62,953 nucleotides of DNA. It comes from JAVKFF01 sp040226215 (GTDB lineage Bacteria > Pseudomonadota > Alphaproteobacteria > DSM-16000 > Inquilinaceae). A model generated the notes under the pieces. That model made no database searches, was not told the origin of the DNA, and was given only the letters and a program-made list of their open reading frames with translations. Each line of letters begins with the position of its first letter. The stretch's first letter is position 1. This document shows, piece after piece, positions 58,357 through 62,953 of this stretch. The translations under genes and the position numbers were made by a program. Location: positions 1-62,953 of the forward strand of contig JAVKFF010000167.1 of assembly GCA_040226215.1 (NCBI GenBank), written 5' to 3'.

Positions 58357-59721
58357 TCAGTAGGCGTATTCGCGGAAGACGGGGGTGACATCGCCACCCC
58401 ACGCGCCCTCATAGCGGCGCAGCAGCTCCTCCGCCGGGGTGATGCCGGACTCGGCGATTTCCTCCAGGGCGGAGAGGAAATGGGCCTCGCTGTCGCCGAA
58501 GCCATCGCGCCTTGCCCGGGCCTCCAGCCCCTGGCGGGCGATGGCGAGGACACGGCGGGCCACCGTCTGCAGGCTCTCGCCGCGGATCTCGGTCTTCAGC
58601 GCCTGGCGCGGCACCTCGGCGCGCAGATGGGCGCGATCCTCGGCGGTCCACGCCTTGACCTCGTCCCAGGCGGCGTCGAGCGCGCCGTCGTCGTAGAGCA
58701 GGCCGACCCAGAGGGCCGGCAGGGCGCAAATCCGCCGCCACGGCCCGCCATCGGCCCCGCGCATCTCCATGTAGCGCTTCAGGCGCACCTCGGGAAAGGC
58801 GGTGGTGACGTGGTCGGACCAGTCGCCCATGGTCGGCGTCTCGCCCGGCAGGGCCGGCAGCCTTCCATCGAGGAAGTCGCGAAAGCTCTGGCCGGCGGCG
58901 TCGACATAGCCGTCGCGGTAGACGAAGTACATCGGCACGTCGAGCATGTAGTCGACATAGGCCTCGAAGCCGAAACCGTCCTCGAACACGAAGGGCAGGT
59001 CGCCGGTGCGGCCCGCATCGGTATCGGTCCAGATGTGGCTGCGCAGCGACAGGAACCCGTTGGGCTTGCCTTCGGTGAAGGGGGAGTTGGCGAACAGCGC
59101 CGTGGCCAGCGGCTGCAGCGCCAGCGAGACCCTGAACTTCTTCACCATGTCGGCCTCCGAGCCGACGTCGAGATTGGTCTGAATGGTGCAGGTGCGCAGC
59201 ATCATGTCGAGGCCGAGCGAGCCGACCTTGGGCATGTAGTCGCGCATGATCTTGTAGCGGCCCTTGGGCATCCACGGCATCTGGGAGCGTCTCGCCGTCG
59301 GGTGGAAGCCGAGGCCGAGCATGCCGAGCCCCAGCCGCTCGTCCACCGCGCGCACTTGGCGCAGGTGCTCGTGCACCTCGTCGCAGGTCTGGTGGATGGT
59401 CTCCAGGGGCGCGCCGGAGAGTTCCAGCTGGCCCCCGGGCTCCAGCGAGACCGAGGCGCCGGTCGCGTCCTTCAGCCCGATCAGCGTCTCGCCTTCCCGG
59501 ACCGGCTGCCAGCCATAGGCGCACAGGCCCTCGAGCAGGGCCTTGATGCCGGAGGGCTCGTCATAGGAAGGTGCGGCGTGATCCTGGAGCCGGAAGGCGA
59601 ACTTCTCGTGCTCCGTGCCGATCCGCCAGGCCTCGCGCGGCTTGCAGCCGCCCTCGAACCATTCGACGAGCTGGGCCTTGCTCTCGATGGGTGTCGCGTT
59701 GACTTCACCGGGACCGGACAT
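58357..59721 (-). CDS. gshA: Glutamate-cysteine ligase, plant/alphaproteobacterial type
   Basis: This 454-residue enzyme makes gamma-glutamylcysteine, the first step of glutathione synthesis. Signatures of this group are WRIGTEHEKFAF, SLEPGGQLELSGAPLETIHQ, MRTCTIQTNLDVGSE-like LRTCTIQTNLDVGSEADM, and ANSPFTEGKPNGFLSLRSHI. It is cytosolic. It follows rsmE on the same strand with a 97-base gap. Two peroxide- or thiol-handling proteins (peroxiredoxin, OsmC-like) elsewhere in the window could use glutathione. Confidence 0.95.
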   Translation of the reverse strand: MSGPGEVNATPIESKAQLVEWFEGGCKPREAWRIGTEHEKFAFRLQDHAAPSYDEPSGIKALLEGLCAYGWQPVREGETLIGLKDATGASVSLEPGGQLELSGAPLETIHQTCDEVHEHLRQVRAVDERLGLGMLGLGFHPTARRSQMPWMPKGRYKIMRDYMPKVGSLGLDMMLRTCTIQTNLDVGSEADMVKKFRVSLALQPLATALFANSPFTEGKPNGFLSLRSHIWTDTDAGRTGDLPFVFEDGFGFEAYVDYMLDVPMYFVYRDGYVDAAGQSFRDFLDGRLPALPGETPTMGDWSDHVTTAFPEVRLKRYMEMRGADGGPWRRICALPALWVGLLYDDGALDAAWDEVKAWTAEDRAHLRAEVPRQALKTEIRGESLQTVARRVLAIARQGLEARARRDGFGDSEAHFLSALEEIAESGITPAEELLRRYEGAWGGDVTPVFREYAY

Positions 59722-59818
59722 GGGCGCGCTCTTCTTGAGGGTCGTTCTGCTGGCGGGTTGGAGACTAGCGTCGAAGGTCGAGCAGGCTGAAATCGAGAGT
59801 TGTCAAGGCAGCGTCCCT

Positions 59819-60589
59819 CTAACGTCCGGGTGGACGGTCGGCGCCGTCGCCGGCGACCGCCTGCCAGATGGCCAGCGCTGCCAGCGCCGCCGTCTCCGCC
59901 CGCAGGATGCGGGGTCCGAGGCCGGCCGTGACGGCGGTCTCGAGCGCGCGCAGCTCGTCGAGCTCGTCGGCCGCGAAGCCGCCCTCCGGTCCGACCAGCA
60001 GGGCAATCGGCAGATCGCCATAGGTGGCGGCGAAATAGGTCAGCGGCTGAACCTTGCCGTGCTCGGCCAGCACGACCAGACCGCGCGTCTTCGGCCAGTC
60101 CGCCAGCAGCCCGGCCAGCGGCACCGGATCGTCGACGACGGGCACGTCCAGCCGCTCGCACTGCTCCGCCGCCTCCACGGCCTGGGCCGTCAGCCGCTCG
60201 ACATTGACGCGGGCGACGTCGGTGTGGCGGGTGATGACCGGCCGGAAACGGGTGACGCCGAGTTCCGTCGCGCCGGCGATCAGGGTGTCGAGCGCGTCCT
60301 TCTTGAGCGGCGCGAAGCAGAGCCACAGCTCCTCCGTCCCCGCCGCCGGCGGCCGCAGGCGCCGCTCCGGCACCGCCGTCACCACTTGTCTGTCCAGCCG
60401 GTCGAGGCGTGCCAGCCACTCCCCGTCCCGGGCACTGAACAGGCGCACGCCGTCGCCAGGGCCGAGGCGCAGCACCGTGCGCAGGCGATGCGCGGCACGC
60501 TCGCCCAACGTCACCGGCGTGTTCCTGGCCAGGCGCTCCCCGACATGCAGCCGCGTGCGGGGCAGTCTGTCGCTTTCTCGCGTCGTCAT
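59819..60589 (-). CDS. rsmE: 16S rRNA m3U1498 methyltransferase
   Basis: This 256-residue SPOUT-fold methyltransferase modifies U1498 of 16S rRNA. The knot motifs are LVGPEGGFAADELDEL and RILRAETAALAALAIWQ. The N-terminal PUA-like part has AAHRLRTVLRLGPGDGVRLF, and ATELGVTRFRPVITRHTDV is the family core. ATG 60589 begins MTTRESDRLPRTRLHVG. It is divergent from ubiA with a 150-base gap. The rsmE-gshA and ubiA neighbourhood is common in alphaproteobacteria. Confidence 0.95.
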   Translation of the reverse strand: MTTRESDRLPRTRLHVGERLARNTPVTLGERAAHRLRTVLRLGPGDGVRLFSARDGEWLARLDRLDRQVVTAVPERRLRPPAAGTEELWLCFAPLKKDALDTLIAGATELGVTRFRPVITRHTDVARVNVERLTAQAVEAAEQCERLDVPVVDDPVPLAGLLADWPKTRGLVVLAEHGKVQPLTYFAATYGDLPIALLVGPEGGFAADELDELRALETAVTAGLGPRILRAETAALAALAIWQAVAGDGADRPPGR

Positions 60590-60737
60590 GTGCGCGGGTC
60601 TAGCCCAGTCCGGGCATCCGGGGCCACAGGTTTGCGCGCATCGCCAGCCCCCGCCCGCCGGTCTTGAACCGCCGCCCGATATTCCCATGGCTGGTCCATG
60701 GTTGGCTCCGGCGCCAAACTGGCCTATCTGCAACACC

Positions 60738-61667
60738 ATGACGGTTTCCGCCAGCGACATCCCCAGGGGGAACTGGATCGACCGGCTCCTGCCGGCGGCC
60801 AGCCGCCCCTATGCGCGCCTGATGCGGCTCGACCGGCCGATCGGCACCTGGCTGCTGCTGCTGCCCTGCTGGTGGGGCCTGGCCGCCGCGCCGCGCCCGG
60901 ACGGCTTCGCCTGGGTCGACCTGTGGTCGGCGGCGCTGTTCGGCGTCGGCGCCATCGTCATGCGCGGCGCGGGCTGCGTGGTCAACGACATCATCGACGC
61001 CGACTACGATGCGCTCGTCGCGCGGACCGCCGACCGGCCGATCCCGTCCGGCGCCGTCAGCCGGCGGCAGGCAGCCGGTTTCCTGGTGCTGCTGCTGCTG
61101 GTCGGCCTCGCCATCCTGGTGCAGTTCAACTGGACCACGGTCTGGCTCGGCATCGCCTCGCTCGCCCTGGTCTTCCCCTACCCGCTGATGAAACGCATCA
61201 CCTGGTGGCCGCAGGCGTGGCTCGGCCTGACCTTCAACTGGGGTCTCTGGCTCGGCTGGGCCGCGGTGACGGGAGACGTCCTTGTCGCCGCCGCCCTGCC
61301 GGCCCTCGTGCTCTACCTCGCCGGCATCTCCTGGACGCTGGCCTACGATACGATCTACGCCCACCAGGACAAGGTGGACGATGCCCTGATCGGCGTGAAG
61401 TCGACGGCGCGGCGCCTGGGCGAGGCCAGCCGGCCCTGGGTCATGGGCTTCTTCATCGCCGCCGTCGTGCTGATCGGCCTGGCCATGCTCCTGCTCGACG
61501 TCGCCCAGCCGGCGAGCTGGGTGTTCCTGGCACTGGCGGCGGCACAGGCGGCCAGGCAGGTCGCCACCTGGTCGATGGACGACCCGCATGACTGCCTCGC
61601 CAAGTTCCGGTCGAACCGCTGGTTCGGCCTGCTGATCGTCGCCGCGCTGGCCTTCGGGCACTACTGA
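60738..61667 (+). CDS. ubiA: 4-hydroxybenzoate polyprenyltransferase
   Basis: This 309-residue membrane enzyme attaches the polyprenyl tail to 4-hydroxybenzoate in ubiquinone synthesis. Its two aspartate-rich motifs are NDIIDADYD and DTIYAHQDKVDD. MRLDRPIGTWLLLLPCWWGL is the N-terminal signature. About eight membrane helices are visible. No ribosome site is clear before ATG 60738, though the start matches homologues. Ubiquinone is the acceptor of the ETF-QO encoded at the other end. Confidence 0.95.
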   Translation: MTVSASDIPRGNWIDRLLPAASRPYARLMRLDRPIGTWLLLLPCWWGLAAAPRPDGFAWVDLWSAALFGVGAIVMRGAGCVVNDIIDADYDALVARTADRPIPSGAVSRRQAAGFLVLLLLVGLAILVQFNWTTVWLGIASLALVFPYPLMKRITWWPQAWLGLTFNWGLWLGWAAVTGDVLVAAALPALVLYLAGISWTLAYDTIYAHQDKVDDALIGVKSTARRLGEASRPWVMGFFIAAVVLIGLAMLLLDVAQPASWVFLALAAAQAARQVATWSMDDPHDCLAKFRSNRWFGLLIVAALAFGHY

Positions 61668-61703
61668 CGGTTCACGCCGCCCGGCCACATGTCAGGCCGC
61701 CCA

Positions 61704-62111
61704 TCAGGGCGCGGGCATCTCCGGCGTCATGATGGCGAACACCGCGCCGGTCGGATCCTTGACCGTGGCGAAGCGTCCGATCGAGGGAACGTGCATGATC
61801 TCGGTCAGCATCTCCCCGCCATTCTGCTTCACCGCCGCCGCGGCGGCGTCGACATCGCCGACCCAGACATAGCCGCACCACTGCGAGGGCATGCCGGGGT
61901 GCGGCACGGCCATCAGGCCGGCGACCTGCCTGTCGGCCATGCGGGCGATGGTGTAGGCGCCGGTGCCCATGTCGACCTCCTCGTAGGTCCAGCCGGCCAC
62001 GGCGGACATGAAGGCCTTGCTCTTGTCCAGGTCGCTCGACAGAAGCTCGTTCCAAATGAAGGCGCCCTGAACCGGCATGGGCGGAGATTGCGACTGATCG
62101 CCGTCGGACAT
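61704..62111 (-). CDS. VOC superfamily (glyoxalase/bleomycin-resistance-like) protein
   Basis: This 135-residue protein has one VOC domain: GAFIWNELLSSDLDKSKAFM, GAYTIARMADRQVAGLM, then YVWVGDVDAAAAAVKQNGGE and ATVKDPTGAVFAIMTP. Many relatives bind metals or small reactive compounds; the substrate here is unknown. The repeated betaalphabetabetabeta units suggest a homodimer. It is convergent with ubiA and divergent from the methyltransferase gene. Confidence 0.88.
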   Translation of the reverse strand: MSDGDQSQSPPMPVQGAFIWNELLSSDLDKSKAFMSAVAGWTYEEVDMGTGAYTIARMADRQVAGLMAVPHPGMPSQWCGYVWVGDVDAAAAAVKQNGGEMLTEIMHVPSIGRFATVKDPTGAVFAIMTPEMPAP

Positions 62112-62195
62112 CGTGGTGGCTCCCTGCTAGAGTGCTTTTCGTTGACTACTGCCGGCGACGGGGTTCCGCCCCGGGGCCGCGGCTCGGAACATTAC

Positions 62196-62873
62196 GTGAA
62201 CGCATCATATGACGCGATTGACGCTTTCGTGATCGCCCATACGGAGGTTATCGCCTGCCCCGCCGTTCGGGAGATCCGCCTGCACGTCGCGACCGCGGTC
62301 ACCTCGCTCTGGCAGGCGACGGAGGCTTTCCTGGAGGAGAACGGCGTCGACCCGCCCTACTGGGCCTTCCCCTGGCCGGGGGGCATGGCGCTGGCCCGCC
62401 ACCTTCTGGACCATCCCGACCTGGTGCACGGCCGCCGCGTGCTTGATCTGGGCAGCGGCAGCGGCCTGACGGCGATCGCCGCGGCGCTGGCGGGTGCCCG
62501 CGTTGTGGTGGCAAACGATATCGATCCCGTCGCCTGCCGGGCGGCGCGGCTGAACGCAGCGCTGAACGGCGTCGAGATCGCCGTCGACGACAGCGACTGG
62601 CTGGCCGGCGAGGGCACGCCGGAGGGCGCGCGCTTCGACGTCATCCTGGCCGGCGACATCTGCTACGAGAAGCCGATGGCGGAACGCGCGGTCGGCTGGC
62701 TGCGGCGCGAGGCCGCGCGCGGCAGCCGGGTCCTGCTGGCCGATCCCGGCCGTGCCTACCTGCCGGGATCGGGCCTCGCGCCGATCGCCCGCCTGACCGT
62801 GCCGACCACGCGCGACCTCGAGGACCGGGAGAGCCGCGAGGTGACGGTCTACGTCCTGGCGCCGGGAGCCTGA
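62196..62873 (+). CDS. ETF-beta lysine methyltransferase-like protein
   Basis: This 225-residue class I methyltransferase resembles the PrmA/METTL20 group. Markers are NGVDPPYWAFPWPGGMALAR, motif I RVLDLGSGSGLTAIAAALA, ANDIDPVACRAARLNAALNG, and ILAGDICYEKPMAER with the DxxY-like motif. Bacterial and mitochondrial METTL20 relatives methylate lysines of ETF-beta next to its docking loop and alter electron transfer to ETF-QO. GTG 62196 is the likely start. The upstream frame is open but not protein-like. ETF-QO is encoded at 2.5-4.1 kb. Confidence 0.85.
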   Translation: MNASYDAIDAFVIAHTEVIACPAVREIRLHVATAVTSLWQATEAFLEENGVDPPYWAFPWPGGMALARHLLDHPDLVHGRRVLDLGSGSGLTAIAAALAGARVVVANDIDPVACRAARLNAALNGVEIAVDDSDWLAGEGTPEGARFDVILAGDICYEKPMAERAVGWLRREAARGSRVLLADPGRAYLPGSGLAPIARLTVPTTRDLEDRESREVTVYVLAPGA

Positions 62874-62895
62874 GCGGCCCTCCGAGCGCGCGCGC

Positions 62896-62953
62896 TCAGC
62901 CGGCGCCCTGCAGCAGCGCCTGGCACTGCGCCGGCAGGGGTGGCGGCGGCGGC
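62896..62953 (-). CDS. Possible 3' end of a gene running off the window
   Basis: On the minus strand the frame entering from the right edge reads PPPPPLPAQCQALLQGAG and a stop at 62896. The proline run followed by an amphipathic end is compatible with a protein C-terminus. Nothing can be said about identity. Confidence 0.3.
   Translation of the reverse strand, partial: PPPPPLPAQCQALLQGAG

Overview
The window is high-GC DNA from the main chromosome of an alphaproteobacterium, most likely a halotolerant member of the Rhodospirillales or a related order. Several features support this: a CcrM-type GANTC methyltransferase directly after rnhB, an smc-dsbA-dciA / mutY block, F0 ATP synthase genes with split b and b' subunits kept apart from F1, an aa3 oxidase cluster with ctaB, a 44-codon CoxF-like gene, cox11, coxC and surf1, a GTTC-N7-GTTC LexA box, and SAM-II and glycine riboswitches. 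A fused glycine/sarcosine and dimethylglycine methyltransferase indicates glycine betaine synthesis from glycine and hence salt tolerance. About 58 protein genes are supported. I see no tRNA, rRNA, CRISPR array, prophage or insertion sequence.

Layout. 0-9 kb: a damaged or chimeric ispE end, a TPR lipoprotein-like periplasmic protein, ETF-ubiquinone oxidoreductase, a family-4-like uracil-DNA glycosylase, a soluble lytic transglycosylase overlapping moaB, and a radical SAM protein under a probable LexA box. 9-11 kb: the betaine synthase with a long AT-rich upstream region. 11.3-14 kb: rnhB, ccrM and folB; the rnhB/ccrM junction carries ten GANTC sites and two perfect DnaA boxes in about 290 bp. 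14-17.4 kb: rnhA, thrB, a lysine-2,3-aminomutase-like gene and ispH, transcribed leftward with overlapping ends. 17.6-23 kb: a tandem glycine riboswitch followed by gcvT, an unknown lipoprotein gene, gcvH, gcvPA and gcvPB. 23.1-23.8 kb: a promoter with an inverted repeat, a SAM-II riboswitch and an intrinsic terminator, all in front of an OsmC-like gene. 24.1-26.6 kb: an accessory cassette of a methyltransferase, a second OsmC-like protein and a tautomerase, divergent from an HxlR-type regulator. 27-29.6 kb: atpI-B-E-F'-F. 29.8-36.5 kb: smc, dsbA-like, dciA, mutY, peroxiredoxin. 36.6-41.2 kb: DsbD/ScsB-like protein, AlgH/YqgE, LysE exporter, GNAT enzyme. 41.2-53.5 kb: M16 peptidase, thrC, two related lipoproteins, a tiny membrane peptide, M32 carboxypeptidase and the cytochrome oxidase cluster. 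53.8-58 kb: tldD and two tandem paralogous beta-barrel proteins, one apparently frameshifted. 58.3-62.9 kb: gshA, rsmE, ubiA, a VOC protein and an ETF-beta lysine methyltransferase-like protein.

How it fits together. Respiration dominates: F0 ATP synthase, aa3 oxidase with its assembly factors, ETF-QO, ubiA, and a methyltransferase whose known relatives modify ETF. One-carbon and methyl metabolism is the second theme: the glycine cleavage system under a glycine riboswitch, glycine methylation to betaine, and a SAM-II-controlled gene. The most unusual signals are regulatory: the GANTC/DnaA-box cluster at ccrM and the SAM-II attenuator in front of an OsmC-like gene. Three intergenic regions contain large imperfect palindromes of one family, and another holds an 84-bp direct repeat pair.
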